Assembly: GCA_004172865.1 (NCBI GenBank)
Contig: SEBV01000001.1
Coordinates: forward strand, 248,001 to 312,000
Origin: Gammaproteobacteria bacterium
GTDB taxonomy: Bacteria; Pseudomonadota; Gammaproteobacteria; Pseudomonadales; Cellvibrionaceae
Direction: 5' to 3'
Length of the DNA: 64,000 bases
The notes beneath the pieces are model-generated. The model was not told the origin of the DNA and ran no database searches. It saw nothing but the letters and a program-made list of their open reading frames with translations. This document shows, one piece after another, positions 48,256 through 56,881 of this stretch. Numbering within the stretch: the stretch's first letter is position 1; the number at the start of each line of letters is the position of its first letter. The translations under genes were made by a program, and so were the position numbers.

Positions 48256-48975
48256 ATGTTAGTTATTTTTGATTGTGATGGTGTTTTGGTAGATAGCGAA
48301 ATTTTATCTGCGCAAGTTTTTTCTGAATGCCTCGCGGAAGATTACGATATTCATGTGAGCCCACATTATTCGCTTGAAGCTTATCGCGGAAAATCAGTTC
48401 CCGATTGCATCAGTATGATCACAGAGGAATTAACGGAAAAATTAAATTGGCAGGATTTACCTCAAGCAGAGCGCGACGAGCGCGGCAGAAATTTTTGGCG
48501 TCGCGTGCAATTACAAACCTTGGTTGCCTGCGAAAACCGTTTATTTCCGGTGACTGGCGTTGAGAATGTTTTAAAACAATTACAAGATAAAAAAATACCT
48601 TTTTGTGTAGCGTCCAACGGTAGGCATGAAAAGATGGCGGTTACTTTGGTAAAAACTAATTTATTAAAATATGTTGAAGGCAATATATTTAGTTTTGAAG
48701 ATGTAGCCCGCGGAAAACCAGCGCCAGATTTATTTTTATACGCGGCTAAAACCATGGGAGTTCCAGCTAGCGATGCTATTGTTGTAGAGGACTCATTAAC
48801 CGGCGTTATTGCAGCCAAAGCCGCAGGTATGCGTCCTTTGGCTTATTGTCCACCGGACGATGAGGGTATTGCGAATAGCTTGGTTGGGGAAATGCGTAAT
48901 TTGGGTGCTGAAGTTTTTACGAGTATGGATGATCTTATTGCTCTAATCCTTGAGTCTGCAGCTAAACCTGCATGA
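48256..48975 (+). CDS. HAD-superfamily hydrolase (phosphoglucomutase/phosphatase-like)
   Basis: 239 aa; IFDCDGVLVDSE, CVASNGRHEKM, GKPAPDLFLYAA, VVEDSLTGVIAAKAAGM. Confidence 0.88.
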   Translation: MLVIFDCDGVLVDSEILSAQVFSECLAEDYDIHVSPHYSLEAYRGKSVPDCISMITEELTEKLNWQDLPQAERDERGRNFWRRVQLQTLVACENRLFPVTGVENVLKQLQDKKIPFCVASNGRHEKMAVTLVKTNLLKYVEGNIFSFEDVARGKPAPDLFLYAAKTMGVPASDAIVVEDSLTGVIAAKAAGMRPLAYCPPDDEGIANSLVGEMRNLGAEVFTSMDDLIALILESAAKPA

Positions 48976-48996
48976 CAGACTGGCTACACAAAATTT

Positions 48997-49233
48997 CTAA
49001 ACAAAATTTTCGTCATCACTTTTGCCGTCATGAAGCCACGCCAGCACAGACTGGCGGCTTTTTAACATGGCTTCGTAGGTTTCAATAACAACAGAATTCG
49101 GAATTTTTTGTTTTTTCATCAAGTTAATTCGATGCTGTAAAAACGCAATATCTTGTTCTACTTTTGTTTGCACGCTTGAGGCTTCAGTTAATTGTCCATC
49201 AACTACAATCTTACGTTGATACAAAACATTCAT
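48997..49233 (-). CDS. Hypothetical protein
   Basis: 78 aa; plausible helical ORF with AGGAG upstream; no family recognised. Confidence 0.55.
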   Translation of the reverse strand: MNVLYQRKIVVDGQLTEASSVQTKVEQDIAFLQHRINLMKKQKIPNSVVIETYEAMLKSRQSVLAWLHDGKSDDENFV

Positions 49234-49327
49234 AACGTCTAAAACTCCTTTAAAATACTTAACCAGTAATAACAGCTATCATTGAAGTATGGTTTGATAT
49301 TTTGGGGTTGCCACTTTGTTGTGATAC

Positions 49328-49363
49328 TTTTTTGGAACATATACCTTGGTTTTTGGAACATAT
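49328..49363. repeat. Direct repeat TTTTTGGAACATAT x2, 21-bp spacing
   Basis: Between divergent 49233 and 49470 genes. Confidence 0.85.
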
Positions 49364-49469
49364 GATGATTTTTGTTTGACACAAAAACTATGTGAGCAAA
49401 AAATGTCCTTCGACTCTTATTGGCGGCGGGCTATGAAACTGAAAAATTTGTGAGTGGATTAACAATATC

Positions 49470-50327
49470 ATGAGCGATCAAGAATTCGACATCATATTTC
49501 GTGGCGACATAGTTTTCGGTCATCAGTTAGCCGATGTAAAAGTTCGGCTGCAGCAATTATTCAAAGCTGACTCGGCAAAAATTGAAGCGCTTTTCAGTGG
49601 CCGCCCGGTTCCTCTCAAGCGCGGTTTGGATAAAGCGAGCGCTGAAAAATATAAAGAAGCCCTAGGTAAAGCTGGTGCCCAGGTGGACATCGCGCCTGGT
49701 GGTGCTACTAAGCCCGCCCCTCCTGAGCAGACAGTAATGAAAACTGCCGCACCTGCGTTAACCTTGGCGCAGCGTTTGGAGATACAAGCTGAAGCCGACA
49801 AAGTAGCGGCTGAACAGGAGGTTACTCGACGTGAAGAGGCTGCACGCGAAGCCGCGCTTAATCCTGCGACTCAGGCAGCCACCCAATCAAATTGGAGCTT
49901 GGCACCTGTTGGCGCCTATCTATTACAGCCTTCAGAAAAGGCCGCAGAAAAAGCCATAACCATTGATACAAGTGCAATTAGTTTGCGTCCTCCAGAGGCT
50001 GGAAATATTTTAGACATAAGCGAACAAGCACTAGCGCCGCGGGCCGTAGTTGTTGCTCCCGATTTTGAAGTGGCAGAAGTAGGAGCAGATTTAGTGCGTG
50101 CGGATGAAAAGATGGAGTTGCCATTATTGGAGTTGGAGCTTGAAGATTGGACGCTGGCAGATTTAGGCGAGGATTTAATAGCAGCGTCCGAAAAAGCAGA
50201 AGTCCTTATTCCGGTCATTTCTGATTTGGATGTGGGGCTCGCACCTGTGGGCGCAGATCTTGGTCAATTAAAACCTAAAATAAATATTGTCGTGCCTGAT
50301 ATCAGCGGTCTTAGTTTGGCCGACTAA
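49470..50327 (+). CDS. Hypothetical protein with C-terminal LAPVGADL-type repeats
   Basis: 285 aa; N-terminal globular FDIIFRGDI...LFSGRPVPLKRGL; four repeats after residue 140. Confidence 0.7.
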   Translation: MSDQEFDIIFRGDIVFGHQLADVKVRLQQLFKADSAKIEALFSGRPVPLKRGLDKASAEKYKEALGKAGAQVDIAPGGATKPAPPEQTVMKTAAPALTLAQRLEIQAEADKVAAEQEVTRREEAAREAALNPATQAATQSNWSLAPVGAYLLQPSEKAAEKAITIDTSAISLRPPEAGNILDISEQALAPRAVVVAPDFEVAEVGADLVRADEKMELPLLELELEDWTLADLGEDLIAASEKAEVLIPVISDLDVGLAPVGADLGQLKPKINIVVPDISGLSLAD

Positions 50328-50480
50328 GTTATTTACTTAAAATATAAAATAATTATCCATTACAATAGCGACTATTAATTGCGCGAATAATTAAACTGAA
50401 CAGAGAAAATAAAAAGCGCAGATAAAAAAATAAAGTCGCCTTGTAATTCATGGCTTTTCCAGGAGCCGGTATAATCGCTT

Positions 50481-51656
50481 ATGAAAACACCTATTTTTAA
50501 TTTCCACGATTTGATTCTTGTGCTTACACTTTCCGTGTGTTTGTTGCTGGTTATTTTTCAATTATTGCTGTCGAAACAAAAAGTCATCGCCTCACGTTTA
50601 TTATCGCTATTTTTTATTTGCGTAGGCGTAAGTGCACTTTGTAATTTATTGTTGTGGAATAATTATCTTCATATTGAATCCGCTTTTGCGAAAGCATCAG
50701 TGGCTTGGGGAATTAGCTTTGCGTTGGTAGGCAAGAGTGTCTTTCTTTATTTATATGTCGTCAGTATTACCCGTGAAAATTTTCGGTTTGAATCGCGCCA
50801 GTGGCTGCATTTTATTAATTTTATTGTAGTGATTGGGTTGTTGTTAGTGGGTGCGTTAGATAGTGAGCGTTTACGTTTTACATCACCAACACAAACCGCA
50901 TTTAGTATTTCACTGGTTAATGATTTTTGGCACTACTTGAAAATGCTGCCGGTAGTTTATGCAATAAGCGCTGTGTGGGTAGCTAGCCACTATAAGAAGC
51001 AACTAAAGGAGTTTTACTCAAGTTTGAGTTTGGATGGCCCGCAATGGTTAATGCTGTTAACACTGGGTTTTGCAATCAATTGGTCGTGGTCGCTAGCAGT
51101 ACATATTATTGGCCAAACAGCGGGTACTAATACTGCGGATAGCTTCGGCATTCTGGATAATTACATTACGTTTATCTTGGTCAATGCACTTTTTGTGTAC
51201 AGTTTGTTGTACGCGCATCAGTTGTTGGAACCCAAAAATATCGTAAAAGAAAAAGTTGCTGTGGCTGTTGATGAGCCTGCGCCTGAACTTATTGCGCGTA
51301 TTCAAAATGGTATGGATGGACAACAATTGTATTTGAAGCAAAATTTAAACATCGAAGAGTTTGCGAAGCATGTGGGTATTCACTATCGCGAAGTTTCAGC
51401 CATTATTAATAAGCACTTCAATACTAATTTTTTTGAGTTCGTAAATTCTTATCGCGTTAAACGCGCGCAGGAAATGCTGCTCGACCCTGCATACGCTGAA
51501 ATGACGATTCTGGATATTTTATTGGAGTCAGGCTTTAACAGTAAGTCTGCCTTCCATAGATTTTTTAAACGATACACAGGTATGTCTGCTGCCGAATATC
51601 GTAAACAAAAATCTGTTAGTGATACCGCAAGTGTAGTGAATGCAAAGAGCGAATAG
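50481..51656 (+). CDS. AraC-family regulator with N-terminal 7-TM-like domain
   Basis: 391 aa; hydrophobic N-half; C-terminal NIEEFAKHVGIHYREVSAIINKHFNTNFFEFVNSYRVKRAQEML...ILLESGFNSKSAFHRFFKRYTGMSAAEYR. Confidence 0.88.
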   Translation: MKTPIFNFHDLILVLTLSVCLLLVIFQLLLSKQKVIASRLLSLFFICVGVSALCNLLLWNNYLHIESAFAKASVAWGISFALVGKSVFLYLYVVSITRENFRFESRQWLHFINFIVVIGLLLVGALDSERLRFTSPTQTAFSISLVNDFWHYLKMLPVVYAISAVWVASHYKKQLKEFYSSLSLDGPQWLMLLTLGFAINWSWSLAVHIIGQTAGTNTADSFGILDNYITFILVNALFVYSLLYAHQLLEPKNIVKEKVAVAVDEPAPELIARIQNGMDGQQLYLKQNLNIEEFAKHVGIHYREVSAIINKHFNTNFFEFVNSYRVKRAQEMLLDPAYAEMTILDILLESGFNSKSAFHRFFKRYTGMSAAEYRKQKSVSDTASVVNAKSE

Positions 51657-51704
51657 CCAGTTCACTTTTTGTTTGTTTGACTCTACCAGTAGATAATTTT
51701 TATC

Positions 51705-51731
51705 AAAAAAAACGGCGACAATTGTCGCCGT
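51705..51731 (-). terminator. Terminator of GH16 gene
   Basis: 20-bp palindrome ACGGCGACAATTGTCGCCGT then TTTTTTT on minus strand. Confidence 0.88.
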
Positions 51732-51870
51732 GCAAAACAGAAGTGCGTGCAATTCACTTCTTGATTCGGGATCTTTGTAGCTCTCTATTCCTCAAATCTG
51801 CTTTTCTTAACGTTCGTTAGGAATTTCTGCGTTTTTACAGCTATCTTTTTGTGGCTTTCTTTTTTAGATA

Positions 51871-53043
51871 TTAGATTTTTGTCAGCTTTAGCCAATCAAT
51901 ATTGAATCCGCCTGAATTAGCGTAAATTGCCAAATTCTGTACGCCTGCGGTCAAATTAATGTTGTGAGATATCGTTGTGTAAGTTCCCCATCCGCCGGTG
52001 TTAGGCACGCTGATGGTTCCCAAGCCAACGCCGTTTTTGTCCAAGGTGAATTGTGCAGTAGTCAGTGCAGACGCAACGCGATATTCAACTTTGTAGGTGC
52101 CGGTTGCGGGGATATTAACGTTGGTATATTTGAACCAGTCGCCAGCGTCGATGTAGCCAACTACCCCGCCGGACACAGTTACGCTTCCGCCCACTTCGTT
52201 AAAATTTTCCGCTTCGATGTACACGCTCGGAGCCGGCGTTGTAGTTGTGCCGCCATCTACAGGAACTGTACCGGTAAAGCCAGTTGCGCCTTCACGAGTC
52301 AGTGCAAGAACCAGAGTTCCATCTTTTACTACGACATTGTTGGTATCAAAGTCGGCGTAGTTTTCAGTGAATGTCCAGTTGGCTTTGCTCCAGCGACCAG
52401 TATCGAAGCTGTTGAAGTCGTCGCGCCAGCTGCCAGTAGTGGTAAAGCTGTTGGTGGAAGCGCTGTAAGGTTTGTATTCGATATAGTTAACGAATTGGTA
52501 CACAGGCAATACGTTCGCATCAAATGCGCCTACCCATTCAGCGATATTGGCGGCCCAAACGTTAAAGCGAATGTCTTGATTACTAGTGAGACTGGTAACA
52601 AATTGTCCGCCGGTAATGCGACGAACTTCGCCACCATCTACAAACCAGGCGATGTAATTTGGTGTCCATTCCAATACGTAGGTGTGATAACCATCGCCTA
52701 ATGATACTGGCGCTGTATGCACTCCTTCAGTTTTCGTGGTGGGGCGGTTAGAGCCGATAATCACATTGCTTTGCCATTGAGTGGCGTTATTTTTACCGAA
52801 AACTTCGATGTCTATTTCTTCCCAAAACGTATTGCCAATTTCTGAACCGTTTTTATAGGTAAAGAATGTTGAGAGCACGCCGCTGCCCTTAGCGACCTTC
52901 ATGCGTACCTCATAGCGACCGTAGTGATAGGTTTGGTTGGAGTAAATTTCTGCTGCTTTGTATGGCTTGGCGCTAACGCTTGCGACAAACAGACTTGCTG
53001 CAAATACAGTTGACCAGCGAATGACATTTAGGATTTTTAACAT
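51871..53043 (-). CDS. Circularly permuted GH16 beta-glucanase (lichenase-like) with C-terminal CBM6
   Basis: 390 aa; signal peptide; YGRYEVRMKVAKGSGVLSTFFTYKNG, catalytic EEIDIEVFGKN, HTYVLEWTPNYIAWFVDG; WRDDFNSFDTGRWSKANWTF... lies C-terminal to the catalytic core; CBM6 ~274-390. Confidence 0.9.
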   Translation of the reverse strand: MLKILNVIRWSTVFAASLFVASVSAKPYKAAEIYSNQTYHYGRYEVRMKVAKGSGVLSTFFTYKNGSEIGNTFWEEIDIEVFGKNNATQWQSNVIIGSNRPTTKTEGVHTAPVSLGDGYHTYVLEWTPNYIAWFVDGGEVRRITGGQFVTSLTSNQDIRFNVWAANIAEWVGAFDANVLPVYQFVNYIEYKPYSASTNSFTTTGSWRDDFNSFDTGRWSKANWTFTENYADFDTNNVVVKDGTLVLALTREGATGFTGTVPVDGGTTTTPAPSVYIEAENFNEVGGSVTVSGGVVGYIDAGDWFKYTNVNIPATGTYKVEYRVASALTTAQFTLDKNGVGLGTISVPNTGGWGTYTTISHNINLTAGVQNLAIYANSGGFNIDWLKLTKI

Positions 53044-53303
53044 GATGAGTACCTTTATTGGTTATTAGACTCGTTTGACCCGGCAGCCGAAGCTAGCCCG
53101 TCAACACATAATCGGCTGGAACTCACTGTGGGTCGCACCAGTTTGCGCGAATTACCTAAGCTGGTGCCTTGGTTCAAGAAGCTGTTACCTTACGTAAAGG
53201 CATCACTTTGTCATTACGTAAAATGGTGCAGGTGGTGTGTAGATTGGGAAAATGGGGTAACGAGTATCAGGAAAAAACAAAAGGTGGAACGTGGTGGGGA
53301 CAA

Positions 53304-53333
53304 ATAAAAACGGCTGCAGGTGCAGCCGTTTTG
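53304..53333 (-). terminator. Terminator of AmpG-like MFS gene
   Basis: AAAACGGCTGC-ACCT-GCAGCCGTTTT-ATTT on minus strand. Confidence 0.8.
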
Positions 53334-53350
53334 GTCGATGAGCTAGATTA

Positions 53351-54649
53351 TTATGCTCTGTCTTCTTTGATGTTGAAGGGCGCATACCAACACACAAGAA
53401 AGGACGGGATGGTAGCGACCATCACAAAGATAAAGTAGTGAACGTAACCAAGGTATTCCTGCAAGTGTCCGCTCAAGGCGCCAGTCACCATCATACAAAG
53501 TCCCATTAGGCCCGTACCAAACGCATAGTGGGTGGTGGTGTATTTGCCCGGTGCGAGTTGTTGCATCAGATAGATCATGAAGCCAACTGAGCCGAAACCG
53601 AAAAAGAACTTCTCAACTGCAACGCCCGCAGTAATTAAAAGCGGATCAGTAGGTAAGTAGATGCTCATGATCAGGAAGGTTACGTTGGGAATGTTAATCG
53701 CGCAGCACAATAAAAATAACGTAGGTTTTAGACCGCGGCGCGCTACAAACATCCCGCCTAACAATGAGCCCACAACTACCGCAATCAAACCATAGGTGCC
53801 ATAAATAACACCGAGCTGTTCGTTAGAGAGTCCCAGGCCGCCTTTAGTCGCGGGGTCAACCATAAAGAAAGGGCCAATCTTTTCCAGAAATCCAATACTC
53901 AGACGGAACAGGAATGCGAACGCCAGCATGATCCAGATATCTTTCTTCTGCAGTAGCGTAACGAATGAATCCCACAAAATCAGCAGCGCTTCTTTGGCTG
54001 ACTTCGGTGTGTTCTCGGCGCGGGCGCCATCGGGCATAACGCGCATGTGCCAGAACGCCATGACGACAGTGATTGCGGCTACGATGAAAAAGATAATGCG
54101 CCAGGAGTCGATCCAGTCGGGACCGAAAACTGCTGCATCGTGGTGAAAATAGTCGGTATGTAATTTACCGCTCAGGTAAACCAGTCCACCCATGGCAACA
54201 ATAGGGCCGACGTTCCAGCTCAAGCTTTGCACGCCGCAGTAGAGCGACTGCGTTTTGCTATCCAGTGAGGTAACGTAAACGCCGTCCGACGCAATGTCCT
54301 GGGTCGCGCCCACAAATGACAATACGAAAAACAGGCTCATGAGAATAATCATGTAGTTGGGCAAACTCATGGCAAGTGCTACGCCGAGAAAGCCCAAGCC
54401 CACAGTGATTTGTGCGCAAAGTACAAAGAATTTTTTGGTTTTGTACATCTCCACAAAGGGAGCAAAAAGCGGCTTTATGGTGTAGGCGAGAATTAAGTAA
54501 CTTGCATATTCTGCGGCTGTACCATTATCGAGGCCCAAATTTTTGAACATGATGGCGCTGACGCTGGTTAGCGTCATGTAGGCAAGAGCCATCGTAAAAT
54601 AACCAGTGGGTACCCATAGCAATGGATGTTTGACAGGAGCGGAGGTCAT
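53351..54649 (-). CDS. MFS transporter, AmpG-like (putative oligosaccharide/muropeptide permease)
   Basis: 432 aa, 12 TM; GATQDIASDGVYVTSLD AmpG-type motif. Confidence 0.82.
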   Translation of the reverse strand: MTSAPVKHPLLWVPTGYFTMALAYMTLTSVSAIMFKNLGLDNGTAAEYASYLILAYTIKPLFAPFVEMYKTKKFFVLCAQITVGLGFLGVALAMSLPNYMIILMSLFFVLSFVGATQDIASDGVYVTSLDSKTQSLYCGVQSLSWNVGPIVAMGGLVYLSGKLHTDYFHHDAAVFGPDWIDSWRIIFFIVAAITVVMAFWHMRVMPDGARAENTPKSAKEALLILWDSFVTLLQKKDIWIMLAFAFLFRLSIGFLEKIGPFFMVDPATKGGLGLSNEQLGVIYGTYGLIAVVVGSLLGGMFVARRGLKPTLFLLCCAINIPNVTFLIMSIYLPTDPLLITAGVAVEKFFFGFGSVGFMIYLMQQLAPGKYTTTHYAFGTGLMGLCMMVTGALSGHLQEYLGYVHYFIFVMVATIPSFLVCWYAPFNIKEDRA

Positions 54650-54806
54650 TTAAATACCTATTATTTATATGTGCTGTTGTCTAGGTGGTAACTTTTGTTA
54701 CTCACTGCCTCTGGTTTTTTTGCAGACACTTTTTCCCTGTATCTGTTTTATAAATCTATTTCTTGTAAATCTGGTTTTGGTTTCGCTCTCACCCGAAACT
54801 TAAAAC

Positions 54807-54833
54807 AACAACGACCACAATGTGGCCGTTGTT
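54807..54833 (-). terminator. ppa terminator
   Basis: AACAACGaCCACA/TGTGGcCGTTGTT then T-rich on minus strand. Confidence 0.7.
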
Positions 54834-54842
54834 TACTACTTA

Positions 54843-55373
54843 TTACTTAGCGGCGTTGTAACGCTCTACGGCATCAAGAATTTCTTTGCGTGCTGCTTCC
54901 AAATCGCCCCAGCCTTCAACCTTTACCCACTTACCTTTTTCCAAATCTTTGTAATGCTCAAAGAAATGGCCGATTTGCTGTAACAAAATCTCAGGCAAAT
55001 CTTGCAGGGTTTTTACGTGGCTGTAGAGTTTGGTCAATTTGTCGTGCGGAACGGCAAGGATTTTTGCATCTTCACCGGCTTCATCGGTCATCTTTAATAC
55101 GCCGATTGGGCGGCAACGGATGACTGAACCAGCTTGTACAGGTTCTGGGAAAAGCACTAATACGTCTGCTGCATCGCCATCGCCGCACAACGTTTGTGGG
55201 ATATAGCCGTAGTTTGCAGGGTAGTGCATTGAAGTACTTACCAGGCGATCAACAAAAAGTGCATCAGCATCTTTATCGATTTCATATTTAATTCCGCTGT
55301 TTAAAGGAATTTCGATAACAACGTTAAAATCATCTGGCAGACTTTTGCCCGCTGGTATTTTTTCAAAGCTCAT
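54843..55373 (-). CDS. ppa: Inorganic pyrophosphatase
   Basis: Start at 55373 ([35 protein letters not shown]); [23 protein letters not shown]. Confidence 0.95.
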   Translation of the reverse strand: MSFEKIPAGKSLPDDFNVVIEIPLNSGIKYEIDKDADALFVDRLVSTSMHYPANYGYIPQTLCGDGDAADVLVLFPEPVQAGSVIRCRPIGVLKMTDEAGEDAKILAVPHDKLTKLYSHVKTLQDLPEILLQQIGHFFEHYKDLEKGKWVKVEGWGDLEAARKEILDAVERYNAAK

Positions 55374-55431
55374 GTTGGGTTCCTGATGGAGGTTGTCATA
55401 TAGGTGTAGTAAAAAATAGGCGGCGCAGATT

Positions 55432-56265
55432 CTACCACAAGAATTTGCTGCCAATCACCGCTAATACAAGGAGGATTACGCCGAATAAAATCCATTTCCA
55501 CTTTCGCGGAGCGTGTTCTTCTAAAGCTGGTTCTATACGGTTGCCGGGAGAGGTTGGGCGAGTTTTCCAGCGCTTGGGTTCGCTGCTGGTTTGTTTGCGT
55601 TCGATGGGTTTACTGATTGCATCTATAGAGGCGCGAATTCTGGTTTTATGAGCTTCAGTATTGGGGGCGACCAATCGAAAGGTATAAACATCGAGTCGCA
55701 GTCGGTCACCATCATTCGCAAACGCTTCGGTGATACTTTTGTCATTAAGGAAGGTGCCGTTGGCTGAACCCAAATCTTTGATAAACATCTTATCGCCCTG
55801 AATACATAGCTCAGTATGGCGACGAGATAAATGAGTTCCCGGGATCGTAATATCACATTGTTCGGTGCGGCCAATGGTCACCGAGCGCTCGGCGGGGATC
55901 ACAAAGGTTTTTCCCGGTAACCAACTGCCATCCGACACCAAGCGCCAGGGAGCACTGTTTTGGGCATCGCCTTCCTGCAAGCGGCGCGGATCTAAAACAA
56001 TTATTTCAGTTTTACCTAAACGGATAATATCGCCCGGAAGAATTTCTTTTAGGGTGATGCGTTGGCCGTTGATAAAACAGCCAGTACTACTGTTATTGTC
56101 TTTAAGGATATATTTATCGGCTTCTGAAAAAAGTTTCGCATGTATTGGGTCCACGCTAGCGTCGTGGATGACGAGTTGATTATCAGTGGCTGACCCAATC
56201 GAATAAAGCTTTTCCGTTACCCAAAAAGCGGCTTGACGGTTATCCTTAAAATGGAGTTTGAGCAT
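55432..56265 (-). CDS. Double FHA-domain protein with C-terminal TM
   Basis: 277 aa; two FHA modules ([14 protein letters not shown] and [10 protein letters not shown]-like [30 protein letters not shown]); C-terminal hydrophobic helix. Confidence 0.88.
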   Translation of the reverse strand: MLKLHFKDNRQAAFWVTEKLYSIGSATDNQLVIHDASVDPIHAKLFSEADKYILKDNNSSTGCFINGQRITLKEILPGDIIRLGKTEIIVLDPRRLQEGDAQNSAPWRLVSDGSWLPGKTFVIPAERSVTIGRTEQCDITIPGTHLSRRHTELCIQGDKMFIKDLGSANGTFLNDKSITEAFANDGDRLRLDVYTFRLVAPNTEAHKTRIRASIDAISKPIERKQTSSEPKRWKTRPTSPGNRIEPALEEHAPRKWKWILFGVILLVLAVIGSKFLW

Positions 56266-56337
56266 TGATGATTTCCGCTAACCAAATTCGACGACATATA
56301 ATACCCCCGATTGTATCAACTCATATTAGGTTTGTTT

Positions 56338-56679
56338 ATGACCATTTCGACTGACTTGTCGCCAGAATCTACGGATGTGGCGAATAAAGTAACTATTCAT
56401 TACTGCAACCAGTGTCGCTGGATGTTGCGTTCCGCGTGGCTCGCGCAGGAACTGCTCTCGACCTTTGATGGCGATCTTCACGAAGTCACTCTCAAACCCG
56501 GAACCGGCGGTGTGTTTGAAGTTTGGTTAAACGGTGAATTAATTTGGGAGCGCAAACGCGATAATGGTTTTCCGGAAGCGAAAGAATTAAAGGTTCGCGT
56601 GCGCGATATGTTGTGGCCGGAGAAACCTTTGGGTCATATAGATGGTCACAAAGCCAGCATCAAAGCGGATTCTGATTAA
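56338..56679 (+). CDS. SelT/SelW/SelH (Rdx) family protein, Cys form
   Basis: VTIHYCNQCRWMLRSAWLAQELLSTF, PGTGGVFEVWLNGELIWERKRDNGFPEAKELK. Confidence 0.88.
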   Translation: MTISTDLSPESTDVANKVTIHYCNQCRWMLRSAWLAQELLSTFDGDLHEVTLKPGTGGVFEVWLNGELIWERKRDNGFPEAKELKVRVRDMLWPEKPLGHIDGHKASIKADSD

Positions 56680-56881
56680 CGGCCGTTAATATTCTATTCA
56701 TGTGTTGAGCTGATAATTGTCACCCCTTGCGATGCGAGGGGTAATAAGGATTCTCATCAGCGCCTTGCTCGCGCATAATAGCATCCAGTTTTTCCTGTCT
56801 CAGCAGTTGCTGGCCTTGTTACTCTGGCGTCTGGCAGATACGTAACAAACATCTCAAGCAAATTGAAAAGGTTTTTCCCTC

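Noticed and set aside
53169-53438. 89-aa plus-strand ORF
   Set aside because: Runs through the MFS terminator and antisense to the MFS 3' end; likely spurious.
56338-56679. Selenoprotein (SelW-like) with in-frame UGA
   Set aside because: The active-site motif is CNQC with two cysteine codons; no in-frame TGA or SECIS needed.
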